Part shown: positions 10,198 through 17,624 of the stretch, piece by piece
Position numbering within the stretch: the first letter of the stretch is position 1
How the letters are laid out: every line of letters starts with the position of its first letter
The notes under the pieces: model-generated
What the model saw: only the letters and a program-made list of their open reading frames with translations
Told to the model about the DNA's origin: nothing
Database searches by the model: none
Translations under genes and position numbers: made by a program
NCBI GenBank assembly: GCA_965662745.1
Contig: CBFIJK010000013.1
Coordinates: forward strand, 1-64,000
From: Anianibacter sp965662745
GTDB lineage: Bacteria; Pseudomonadota; Alphaproteobacteria; Rhodobacterales; Rhodobacteraceae
Length of the DNA: 64,000 bases
Reading direction: 5' to 3'

Positions 10198-10809
10198 ATG
10201 TCCCACGCGATGAAAGAGCTTGGCCAGCATGTCGAGGCGATGCGCCCCGATTGCGTGCTGGGCTGGTCGGTCGAGAATGACGAGTTGACGATGGATATCG
10301 CGCCCTCGTCGATCAAGAGCCTGACAGAGTTCCTCAAGACCGACGCAACCTGCCGGTTCTCCACGCTTGTGGACATCACCGCGGTCGATTGGCCTGAGCG
10401 CGAGACGCGGTTCGACGTCGTCTATCACTTCCTGTCGATGTATCAGAATCACCGCATCCGCCTGAAGGCGGCGGTGCGCGAGGATCAGACGGTCGCGTCG
10501 ATCACCGACGCCTATCCCAGCGCCAACTGGTACGAGCGCGAGATTTTCGACATGTTCGGCTTGCTGTTCTCGGGCCATCCGGACCTGCGCCGGATCCTCA
10601 CCGATTACGGGTTTCGCGGCCATCCGCTGCGCAAGGATTTCCCAACCACGGGCTACACTGAAGTGCGCTATGACGAGGCGCAAAAGCGCGTCGTCTACGA
10701 GCCAGTGAAGCTTGTGCAGGAATACCGTCAGTTCGACTTCATGTCGCCGTGGGAAGGTGCGGACTATATCCTGCCCGGCGACGAGAAGAGCGGGGAGGCG
10801 AAGTCCTGA
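10198..10809 (+). CDS. nuoC: NADH-quinone oxidoreductase subunit C
   Basis: 203 residues; GAAAGGA lies 7 bases before the ATG. It is the 30-kDa subunit of the peripheral arm. Family features are DITAVDWPERETRFDVVYHFLS, the YPSANWYEREIFDMFGLLFSGHP-type block and the GFRGHPLRKDFP motif. It is separate from NuoD, as in most alphaproteobacteria and unlike the fused NuoCD of Escherichia coli. The next gene is a sulfotransferase rather than nuoD, an unusual break. Confidence 0.96.
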   Translation: MSHAMKELGQHVEAMRPDCVLGWSVENDELTMDIAPSSIKSLTEFLKTDATCRFSTLVDITAVDWPERETRFDVVYHFLSMYQNHRIRLKAAVREDQTVASITDAYPSANWYEREIFDMFGLLFSGHPDLRRILTDYGFRGHPLRKDFPTTGYTEVRYDEAQKRVVYEPVKLVQEYRQFDFMSPWEGADYILPGDEKSGEAKS

Positions 10810-10812
10810 TCC

Positions 10813-11703
10813 ATGGCGCAGGCGACGCTTCTTTTCGGGGTCGGCGCGGCGAAGGCGGGGACCTCGTGGCTTCACCGCTACCTGTCCGTGCATCCCGATG
10901 TCGCGATGCCCGAACCGAAGGAACTGCATTTTTTCGATGCCCTGGAATTCGGCACGGCGCGGCGCGAAGTGAATAACGCCATGCGTCAGATCGCGATGCT
11001 GGAGTCGAAGATCGAAACGGTGGAAGACGCGGCGCGGCGCCGCAACATGATGCGCCGCCATGCCGATCTGTGCCGCTATGCCGCGTTCATGGCCGAAGAC
11101 GGCCTGACGACCGCCGATTATGCAGGCTTCATGGAAGAGGCGCGTGGATCGAAAGACATCGTCGGGGACATCACGCCGGCCTATGCCCTTTTGCCAGAGG
11201 CGCGCTTTGCCGAGATGGCGGCGCTTGCGCCCAACACGCGGTTCATCCTTTTGCTGCGCGATCCTGTGGATCGGGCCTGGTCGAATATCAAGTTCACCGC
11301 CGAACGGCAGGCAAAGGCCGCCGACCGCCCGGATCAGGTTGAACGTTTCGCTCAAACGCTGCTGGGCCGGGTTCTGAACGGTGAAGCGCGGGATGTGATC
11401 GACCGCTCTGACTACAAGGGGACACTGACCCGCCTCTTCAACGCTGTGCCGAGCGCGCATATCCTTGTTGAATTCTACGAGCGTTTGTTCGACACAGCGA
11501 CGCTTGAACGGATCTGCGCGTTCCTTGGGATCGCGCCCCGCGCGGGCGAGACGGACCTTGTCGTAAACAAGAGCGTCCGCATGACGCTTGCGTCCGATAT
11601 GAAGGCAAGGCTGCGGGACCAGCTTGCCCCGCAATATGACTATGTCGCCGACCGGTTCGGCGCGGCGCTGCCCGACGCATGGGCTGCCAACATGAAGGTG
11701 TGA
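10813..11703 (+). CDS. PAPS-dependent sulfotransferase inserted in the nuo operon
   Basis: 296 residues, three bases after nuoC and one base before nuoD. The 5'-phosphosulfate loop is seen as GAAKAGTSWLHRYL near the N-terminus and the 3'-phosphate motif as LLLRDPVDRAWSN near residue 155, so it should use PAPS to sulfate an acceptor. The acceptor is unknown; the overall type resembles carbohydrate/lipid sulfotransferases rather than sulfolipid-specific enzymes I could name. No signal peptide is seen. Tight spacing implies co-expression with complex I. The ribosome-binding site is distant (GGGAGG about 16 bases upstream). Confidence 0.85.
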   Translation: MAQATLLFGVGAAKAGTSWLHRYLSVHPDVAMPEPKELHFFDALEFGTARREVNNAMRQIAMLESKIETVEDAARRRNMMRRHADLCRYAAFMAEDGLTTADYAGFMEEARGSKDIVGDITPAYALLPEARFAEMAALAPNTRFILLLRDPVDRAWSNIKFTAERQAKAADRPDQVERFAQTLLGRVLNGEARDVIDRSDYKGTLTRLFNAVPSAHILVEFYERLFDTATLERICAFLGIAPRAGETDLVVNKSVRMTLASDMKARLRDQLAPQYDYVADRFGAALPDAWAANMKV

Positions 11704-11704
11704 C

Positions 11705-12919
11705 ATGGACGGAAAATTCGAAGACGCCGTGACCGGCGAACAGAAGATCCGGAACTTCAACATCAACTTCGGCCCGCAGCACCCTGCGGCGCATGGGGTG
11801 CTGCGCATGGTGCTGGAGCTTGACGGCGAGATCGTCGAGCGGGTCGATCCGCATATCGGCCTTCTGCATCGCGGCACCGAAAAGCTGATGGAAAGCCGCA
11901 CCTATCTTCAGAACCTGCCCTATTTCGACCGGCTCGATTATGTCGGCACGATGAACCAGGAACATGCCTGGTGCCTTGCGATCGAGCGGCTGACCGGCAC
12001 CGAGGTTCCGCGCCGCGCGCAGCTGATCCGCGTGCTGTATTGCGAAATCGGGCGCATCCTGAACCATCTTCTGAACGTCACGACGCAGGCGCTTGACGTG
12101 GGCGCGCTGACGCCGCCGCTTTGGGGCTTTGAAGAGCGTGAAAAGCTGATGGGCTTTTACGAGCGGGCCTCTGGCGCGCGTCTGCACGCGGCGTATTTCC
12201 GGCCCGGCGGCGTTCATCAGGACCTGCCGGACGAGCTGGTCGACGATATCGAGGATTGGTGCGATCCGTTCCTGAAGGTGCTCGACGATATCGATGGTTT
12301 GCTGACCGAGAACCGCATCTTCAAGCAGCGCAATGTCGATATCGGCATCGTAACCGAAGAAGACATCCTTGATTGGGGCATGTCCGGGCCGATGGTGCGC
12401 GGATCGGGCCTTGCCTGGGACCTGCGCCGCGCGCAGCCCTATGAATGCTATGACGAATTCGACTTCCAGATCGCCATCGGCAAGAATGGCGATTGCTATG
12501 ACCGCTATCTCGTGCGGATGGCCGAAATGCGCGAAAGCGTGAAAATCATGCGCCAGGCTTGCGTGAAACTGCGCGAGCCGGATGGCCGCGGCGATATCCT
12601 GTCGCGCGGCAAGCTGACCCCGCCGACGCGCACGGACATGAAGACCTCGATGGAAGCGCTGATCCATCACTTCAAACTATACACCGAAGGCTTCCACGTG
12701 CCCGAGGGCGAGATTTACGCCGCCGTCGAGGCGCCCAAGGGTGAATTCGGCGTCTACCTCGTTGCCGACGGCACCAACCGGCCCTACCGCGCCAAGCTGC
12801 GCGCGCCGGGCTATCCGCATCTATCGGCCATGGATCACCTGTCCAAAGGCCACCAACTTGCGGATGTCTCTGCCATTCTCGGCTCGCTCGACATCGTGTT
12901 CGGCGAGATCGACCGCTAG
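11705..12919 (+). CDS. nuoD: NADH-quinone oxidoreductase subunit D
   Basis: 404 residues. The 49-kDa subunit forms the quinone-binding pocket with NuoB. Signatures are NFGPQHPAAHGVLRMVLEL (with the conserved His), HRGTEKLMESRTYLQNLPYF, YFRPGGVHQDLP and the C-terminal SLDIVFGEIDR. It is related to the large subunit of NiFe hydrogenases but lacks the metal-binding Cys pairs, as expected. It starts one base after the sulfotransferase stop. A spacer of 87 bases before nuoE holds no supported gene. Confidence 0.97.
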   Translation: MDGKFEDAVTGEQKIRNFNINFGPQHPAAHGVLRMVLELDGEIVERVDPHIGLLHRGTEKLMESRTYLQNLPYFDRLDYVGTMNQEHAWCLAIERLTGTEVPRRAQLIRVLYCEIGRILNHLLNVTTQALDVGALTPPLWGFEEREKLMGFYERASGARLHAAYFRPGGVHQDLPDELVDDIEDWCDPFLKVLDDIDGLLTENRIFKQRNVDIGIVTEEDILDWGMSGPMVRGSGLAWDLRRAQPYECYDEFDFQIAIGKNGDCYDRYLVRMAEMRESVKIMRQACVKLREPDGRGDILSRGKLTPPTRTDMKTSMEALIHHFKLYTEGFHVPEGEIYAAVEAPKGEFGVYLVADGTNRPYRAKLRAPGYPHLSAMDHLSKGHQLADVSAILGSLDIVFGEIDR

Positions 12920-13006
12920 GCGCCCATGGCCTCGACGGGCGCAAATATACTCTCTCAGGCCATCGCCGCCCCGCGCGGCTCACGGCCCTGACAAGGACGA
13001 TACGTT

Positions 13007-14212
13007 ATGCTTCGCCGACTGCATCCTGAACAGCCCGAAGGTTTTGCCTTCACCCCCGAGAACCAGAAATGGGCGGAAGGGCAGATCACAAAGTATCCCG
13101 ACGGCCGCCAGGCCAGCGCGATCATCCCGCTTCTGTGGCGCGCGCAGGAACAGGAAGGTTGGCTAAGCCGCCCGGCGATCGAAGCGGTCGCCGACATGCT
13201 GGGCCTCGCGTATATCCGGGCGCTTGAGGTCGCGACCTTCTACTTCATGTTCCAGCTTCAGCCTGTGGGCAGTGTCGCCCATGTGCAGGTGTGCGGCACG
13301 ACATCCTGCATGATCTGCGGGGCCGAGGATCTGATGGCGGTCTGCAAGGACAAGATCGCGAAGAACGCACATCAGCTTTCGGAAGACGGCAAGTTCAGCT
13401 GGGAAGAGGTCGAATGCCTCGGAGCCTGCGCGAACGCCCCGATGGCCCAGATCGGCAAGGATTACTACGAGGATCTGACTGCAGAGCGTCTGGGCGAGAT
13501 CATCGACGAGATGGCCGCCGGAAAGGTGCCGATGCCCGGTCCTCAGAACGGGCGCTATGCGTCGGAACCCATGTCGGGCCTGACCAGCCTCAAAGAACAT
13601 GATTCGGGCCGCACGAAGCACAATGCCAGCGTGCAGCTTGCCAGCGATATCGGCGACACGATCAAGCGGATCGACGGAACCGAGGTGCAGCTGCGGATGC
13701 CGTGGAACGACGAGACCGACGTCGAAATTCCGCGCAATCTGGACGAACAATCGCCCCGTCCGGGCGAGGGCGTTCCGGCCGACGACACCGGCATTGATGA
13801 GCGTCAGGCGCCGGCCGAAAGCGCGGCGCGCCCCGATAGTGATGCGCCCGCCAAAGCCGCCGAAAAGACGTCGAAAACCAAGCCCGAGAATGCCGCGCCC
13901 ACGAAGGCAATGACCGGCGGAGAGCCTGTAAAACCTCAGAAAAAGCCGCAGACGCTTTCCGAGCCGAAAGAGGGCGGGGCAGATGATCTGAAGATGATCA
14001 AGGGCGTCGGACCGAAGCTCGAACAGCTCTTGCACAAGCTGGGCTTTTTCCACTTCGATCAGATCGCAGGCTGGACCGACGAGGAAATTGCCTGGGTCGA
14101 TGACAACCTTGAAGGCTTCAAGGGCCGCGTGACGCGGGACGATTGGGTCGCGCAGGCCAGGACGCTTGCATCTGGAGGCGAGACAGAGTTTTCCAAACGC
14201 GCTAAGTATTAA
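13007..14212 (+). CDS. nuoE: NADH-quinone oxidoreductase subunit E with C-terminal helix-hairpin-helix module
   Basis: 401 residues; AAGGACG precedes the ATG. Residues 1-190 are the 24-kDa thioredoxin-fold subunit carrying 2Fe-2S cluster N1a, with ligands in CGTTSCMICG and CLGACANAP. An acidic, Ala/Pro/Lys-rich linker of about 130 residues follows. Residues 326-401 form a small helix-hairpin-helix-like domain (DDLKMIKGVGPKLEQLL...). The Paracoccus homolog Nqo2 is 239 residues, so this form is far longer. The same terminal module ends the next protein. The NuoE role is certain; the function of the tail is unknown. Confidence 0.95.
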   Translation: MLRRLHPEQPEGFAFTPENQKWAEGQITKYPDGRQASAIIPLLWRAQEQEGWLSRPAIEAVADMLGLAYIRALEVATFYFMFQLQPVGSVAHVQVCGTTSCMICGAEDLMAVCKDKIAKNAHQLSEDGKFSWEEVECLGACANAPMAQIGKDYYEDLTAERLGEIIDEMAAGKVPMPGPQNGRYASEPMSGLTSLKEHDSGRTKHNASVQLASDIGDTIKRIDGTEVQLRMPWNDETDVEIPRNLDEQSPRPGEGVPADDTGIDERQAPAESAARPDSDAPAKAAEKTSKTKPENAAPTKAMTGGEPVKPQKKPQTLSEPKEGGADDLKMIKGVGPKLEQLLHKLGFFHFDQIAGWTDEEIAWVDDNLEGFKGRVTRDDWVAQARTLASGGETEFSKRAKY

Positions 14213-14249
14213 GCGCAACACGGACTCTTATCGCAGGAGATAGCAAAAA

Positions 14250-15215
14250 ATGGCTTCGAAAGAGACGCAAGGTTCGCTGCTTTTGGTGGCAGTGCTGGCA
14301 GGGACAGTCGGCTTTGTCGCATTCATCGTGCTTCTGGTTCTGGGTGCCTTCGCCCTGACCCCGGCATTCTTCATCGCACTGGTCGTCGCGCTTGTCGTGG
14401 CCGTCATCCTCTACCTCGGCTTTCACGGCAAGGCGGAGCACACGGATGGCACGGGAACACCGGGCACGGGGCACGCAGGCGACGCGCCGTCTGCTGCTGC
14501 GGCCAGCACCGCTGCCGCAGGATCGGCGGCCGCGACCAGCGGAACGGCCGGTGGCGGCGCAGCGGCAAAGCCCGCCGCATCGGCTACTGCGCCTGCATCG
14601 GAAACGGCATCGTCCGGTTCCACCTCGATGCCGGCATCCGAAACCACATCTTCGGCCACCGCAGCAGCGGCAGCCCCCGGGGCTGCGGCAGTTCCGCCCA
14701 GCGGCGCGGCGCACAAAGACGAAGACACGTCACAGGGCGACGGCACCGCGACCTCGGATGCCACATCGGACATGCCCTCTGGCGGCACCGCGCGTCCAGC
14801 GCCGGGCGCGGCCAAGGATGCAGGCTCTTCCGCCGAGGCGAGCCCGGCAAAGGCCGACCCGACCCCGGCAGACACGCCGTCGGGCACCGGAGCCGCCGCA
14901 GGCACCTCGCCGCCGGATGTATCTGACGAGGACAAGCCCCAGATGCTGGACGGCCCGCGTGAAAGCGGTGCAGATAACCTCAAGGAAATCAAGGGCGTCG
15001 GGCCCAAGATGGAAAACATGCTGAACGGCATGGGTATCTACCATTTCGATCAGATCGCATCCTGGTCCGAGCGCGAGCTCGCCTGGGTCGATCAGAACCT
15101 GCAAGGCTTCAAGGGTCGCGCCAGCCGTGACAACTGGATCGAGCAGGCCAAAACACTTGCCTCTGGCGCGGAGACGGAATTCTCGAGCCGCGTTCAAAAG
15201 GGCGGGGTCTACTGA
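14250..15215 (+). CDS. Membrane-anchored protein with low-complexity linker and NuoE-like HhH module
   Basis: 321 residues. Two closely spaced hydrophobic segments (about residues 9-32 and 37-55) form an N-terminal hairpin anchor. About 180 residues rich in Ala, Ser, Thr, Gly and Pro follow. Residues 242-321 carry the same module as the NuoE C-terminus; by hand count about 48 of 73 aligned residues are identical. The module resembles the helix-hairpin-helix/H3TH-like domains predicted in COG3743-type proteins. The neighbouring position suggests duplication and a shared partner. It may tether something to complex I or the membrane; no function is demonstrated. Confidence 0.75.
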   Translation: MASKETQGSLLLVAVLAGTVGFVAFIVLLVLGAFALTPAFFIALVVALVVAVILYLGFHGKAEHTDGTGTPGTGHAGDAPSAAAASTAAAGSAAATSGTAGGGAAAKPAASATAPASETASSGSTSMPASETTSSATAAAAAPGAAAVPPSGAAHKDEDTSQGDGTATSDATSDMPSGGTARPAPGAAKDAGSSAEASPAKADPTPADTPSGTGAAAGTSPPDVSDEDKPQMLDGPRESGADNLKEIKGVGPKMENMLNGMGIYHFDQIASWSERELAWVDQNLQGFKGRASRDNWIEQAKTLASGAETEFSSRVQKGGVY

Positions 15216-15224
15216 GGACGCTGA

Positions 15225-15458
15225 ATGGCCGAAAAGCCAAGCGACACGGATCGGGAACTGGGCAGACAGGCGCGCATGGTCGCGCTTGTCATTGCCGTGA
15301 CCATGCTGCTGTGGATGGCTGCAAGCTGGTTCGGCGGCGCACTTGGCCTACCTCCACGTTACGCGTTCCTCTTCGATTTCGCGGCTTTGGCGGCCTTCTT
15401 CTGGGCCATGGTCGTGACCTACCAGATCTGGCGGAAACGCCGGGACAACCAAGGATGA
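15225..15458 (+). CDS. DUF5337-type small membrane protein
   Basis: 77 residues with two transmembrane helices (about residues 17-38 and 46-65), a charged N-terminus and a basic C-terminus (IWRKRRDNQG). Length, topology and position before nuoF match the DUF5337 proteins found in Rhodobacteraceae nuo operons. The function is unknown. It is 9 bases downstream of the HhH-module gene and 7 bases upstream of nuoF, so an accessory or assembly role in complex I is a reasonable inference. Confidence 0.7.
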   Translation: MAEKPSDTDRELGRQARMVALVIAVTMLLWMAASWFGGALGLPPRYAFLFDFAALAAFFWAMVVTYQIWRKRRDNQG

Positions 15459-15465
15459 CGACGCA

Positions 15466-16761
15466 ATGCTAAGCGACAAGGACCGGATCTTTACCAATCT
15501 CTACGGCATGCACGATCGCACGCTGGCGGGCGCCCAGGCGCGCGGGCATTGGGATGGAACCGCGGACATCATCGGAAAAGGCCGCGACTGGATCATCGAC
15601 ACGATGAAGGCGTCGGGCCTGCGCGGGCGTGGCGGTGCGGGCTTTCCCACCGGTCTGAAGTGGTCCTTCATGCCCAAGGAAAGCGACGGGCGGCCCAGCT
15701 ATCTGGTGGTGAACGCCGACGAATCAGAGCCGGGCACCTGCAAGGACCGCGAGATCATGCGCCATGATCCGCACACCCTGATCGAGGGCTGTCTGATCGC
15801 ATCCTTCGCGATGAGCGCGCATGCCTGCTATATCTACATCCGCGGCGAATACATCCGCGAGAAAGAGGCGCTGCAGGCCGCAATCGACGAGGCATACGAC
15901 AAGGGCTTCGTCGGCAAGAATGCCTCCGGTTCTGGCTGGGATTTCGACATCTACCTCGTGCATGGCGCGGGCGCTTATATCTGCGGCGAGGAAACCGCGC
16001 TCCTGGAAAGCCTTGAGGGCCGCAAGGGCATGCCGCGTCTCAAGCCGCCCTTCCCTGCGGGCGCGGGCCTTTACGGCTGCCCCACCACCGTCAACAACGT
16101 CGAATCCATCGCCGTCGTGCCCACCATCCTGCGGCGCGGGGCGGAATGGTTCGCGGGCTTTGGCCGCCCGAACAACGCGGGCACCAAGCTGTTCGCGGTA
16201 TCGGGCCATGTGAACAACCCCTGCGTTGTCGAAGAAGCGATGTCGATCACCTTCGAGGAACTGATCGAGACCCATTGCGGCGGCATTCGCGGCGGCTGGG
16301 ACAATCTCAAGGCCGTGATCCCCGGCGGATCCTCTGTCCCTTGTATCCGGGGCGAGCACATGCGCGAGGCGATCATGGATTTCGATTACCTGCGCGAACA
16401 GCGCTCGGGCCTCGGGACTGCAGCCGTGATCGTGATGGACAAGGACACCGACATCATCAAGGCGATCTGGCGCCTTGCGAAATTCTACAAGCATGAAAGC
16501 TGCGGCCAGTGCACGCCCTGCCGCGAAGGCACGGGCTGGATGATGCGGGTCATGGACCGGCTGGTGACGGGCGAGGCAGAAGTCGAAGAAATCGACATGC
16601 TGCTCGACGTGACCAAACAGGTCGAGGGCCACACGATCTGCGCGCTTGGCGACGCGGCGGCCTGGCCGATCCAGGGCCTGATCCGCAACTTCCGCGATGA
16701 GATTGAGGACCGCATCAAGCACAAGCGCACCGGCCGCGTGTCGGCGGTGGCCGCTGAATGA
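15466..16761 (+). CDS. nuoF: NADH-quinone oxidoreductase subunit F
   Basis: 431 residues; the 51-kDa flavoprotein that oxidises NADH and holds FMN and 4Fe-4S cluster N3. Signatures are RGRGGAGFPTGLKWSF (NADH/FMN loop), NADESEPGTCKDREI, GAGAYICGEETALLES, and the cluster motif ESCGQCTPCREGTGW with its fourth Cys in TICALGDAAAWPIQG. It is encoded between accessory genes rather than directly after nuoE. Its stop overlaps the next gene in ATGA. Confidence 0.97.
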   Translation: MLSDKDRIFTNLYGMHDRTLAGAQARGHWDGTADIIGKGRDWIIDTMKASGLRGRGGAGFPTGLKWSFMPKESDGRPSYLVVNADESEPGTCKDREIMRHDPHTLIEGCLIASFAMSAHACYIYIRGEYIREKEALQAAIDEAYDKGFVGKNASGSGWDFDIYLVHGAGAYICGEETALLESLEGRKGMPRLKPPFPAGAGLYGCPTTVNNVESIAVVPTILRRGAEWFAGFGRPNNAGTKLFAVSGHVNNPCVVEEAMSITFEELIETHCGGIRGGWDNLKAVIPGGSSVPCIRGEHMREAIMDFDYLREQRSGLGTAAVIVMDKDTDIIKAIWRLAKFYKHESCGQCTPCREGTGWMMRVMDRLVTGEAEVEEIDMLLDVTKQVEGHTICALGDAAAWPIQGLIRNFRDEIEDRIKHKRTGRVSAVAAE

Positions 16762-17117
16762 GCGTACCGGTGCGTTATATCCTGCCGCTGCTTGTCGGCC
16801 TGACGGTCATCTCGGGCTGTTCGACCGCGCGGAATCTGGTCAGCGGCGATCCCGAGGTGTCTTTCGAAGGCATCCGGCACAAGGCAAATCTAAGCCCGGA
16901 TACCAGCCGAGGCCGGGATTTCGTCGTCACGGTCAGCCCCTTTGCCGTCAATCCCGGCGCGGCGCTGGAAGCGGGACGGTATGAGGCGACGAAATACTGC
17001 CTCAAGCAATATGGCGGGTCCGATGCCAGTTGGACGGTTGGCCCCGATGACGACCCGGCTGGGTTTCGTCCGGTCAATGACACCATTACCCTAGACGGGC
17101 GCTGCACGCAGAGCTGA
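16758..17117 (+). CDS. Small predicted lipoprotein in the nuo operon
   Basis: 119 residues; the ATG overlaps the nuoF stop as ATGA. The N-terminus (RYILPLLVGLTVISGCSTA) is a lipoprotein signal with lipobox VISGC, giving a lipidated Cys near residue 21. The mature domain has two further Cys residues (TKYCLKQYGG and DGRCTQS) that could pair in the periplasm. No family is recognised. It appears to be an outer- or inner-membrane-anchored periplasmic protein co-expressed with complex I. Confidence 0.65.
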   Translation: MSVPVRYILPLLVGLTVISGCSTARNLVSGDPEVSFEGIRHKANLSPDTSRGRDFVVTVSPFAVNPGAALEAGRYEATKYCLKQYGGSDASWTVGPDDDPAGFRPVNDTITLDGRCTQS

Positions 17118-17120
17118 TCC

Positions 17121-17621
17121 ATGACTGAAGAGGCCCATCATCTTGCCGAGCTGAACGTCGGGCGCCTTGTCGCGGAACCGGGCGATCCACGCGTGGCAGA
17201 GTTCATGGACGCGCTCGATCGGATCAACGGGCTGGGCAAGCGGATGCCGGGTTTCGTGTGGATGATGGAAGGTTCCGGCGAGCCGGGCACCGGTAACACA
17301 GAAGCGAAGATCGACGGCGATCCGCTTTACGTTTCGAACCTGACCGTCTGGGAAGACGCCAGGACGCTGGAAGATTTCGTCTGGAAGACCGTTCACCGGC
17401 AATTCTACAACCGCCGCGCCGAATGGTTCGAGGTTCTCGGCGAGATGCATTTCGTGATGTGGTGGGTGCCGGCAGGGCATCGCCCGACCCTTGATGAGGC
17501 GCTAGGCCGCCTTGACCATCTGCGCCAACACGGCGACACAGACCACGCATTCGGCTGGTCCCATCTGAAAGACGCGACCGCCTGGAAAACGCACCAGTGC
17601 GCGCCAATCGCAGCGGAGTAA
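17121..17621 (+). CDS. DUF3291-family protein
   Basis: 166 residues. The sequence AELNVGRLVAEPGDPRVAEFMDALDRIN, the FVWMMEGSG strand and the YVSNLTVWEDARTLEDFVWKTVHRQF block are typical of DUF3291, a dimeric alpha+beta-barrel-like family of unknown function. WWVPAGHRPTLDEALGRLDHL ends the domain. It lies three bases after the lipoprotein and four before nuoG, so it is co-transcribed with complex I. Related folds include small monooxygenases, but no cofactor motif is seen. Confidence 0.75.
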   Translation: MTEEAHHLAELNVGRLVAEPGDPRVAEFMDALDRINGLGKRMPGFVWMMEGSGEPGTGNTEAKIDGDPLYVSNLTVWEDARTLEDFVWKTVHRQFYNRRAEWFEVLGEMHFVMWWVPAGHRPTLDEALGRLDHLRQHGDTDHAFGWSHLKDATAWKTHQCAPIAAE

Positions 17622-17624
17622 CGC

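Noticed and set aside
9985..11901. Long open frame (638 codons) on the minus strand opposite nuoB, nuoC, the sulfotransferase and nuoD
   Set aside because: It is a codon-bias shadow of four plus-strand genes with clear families; no recognisable domain.
12926..12991. 21-codon ATG frame in the nuoD-nuoE spacer
   Set aside because: No ribosome-binding site, no hydrophobic segment and no coupling to either neighbour, unlike the nuoJ-nuoK microprotein.
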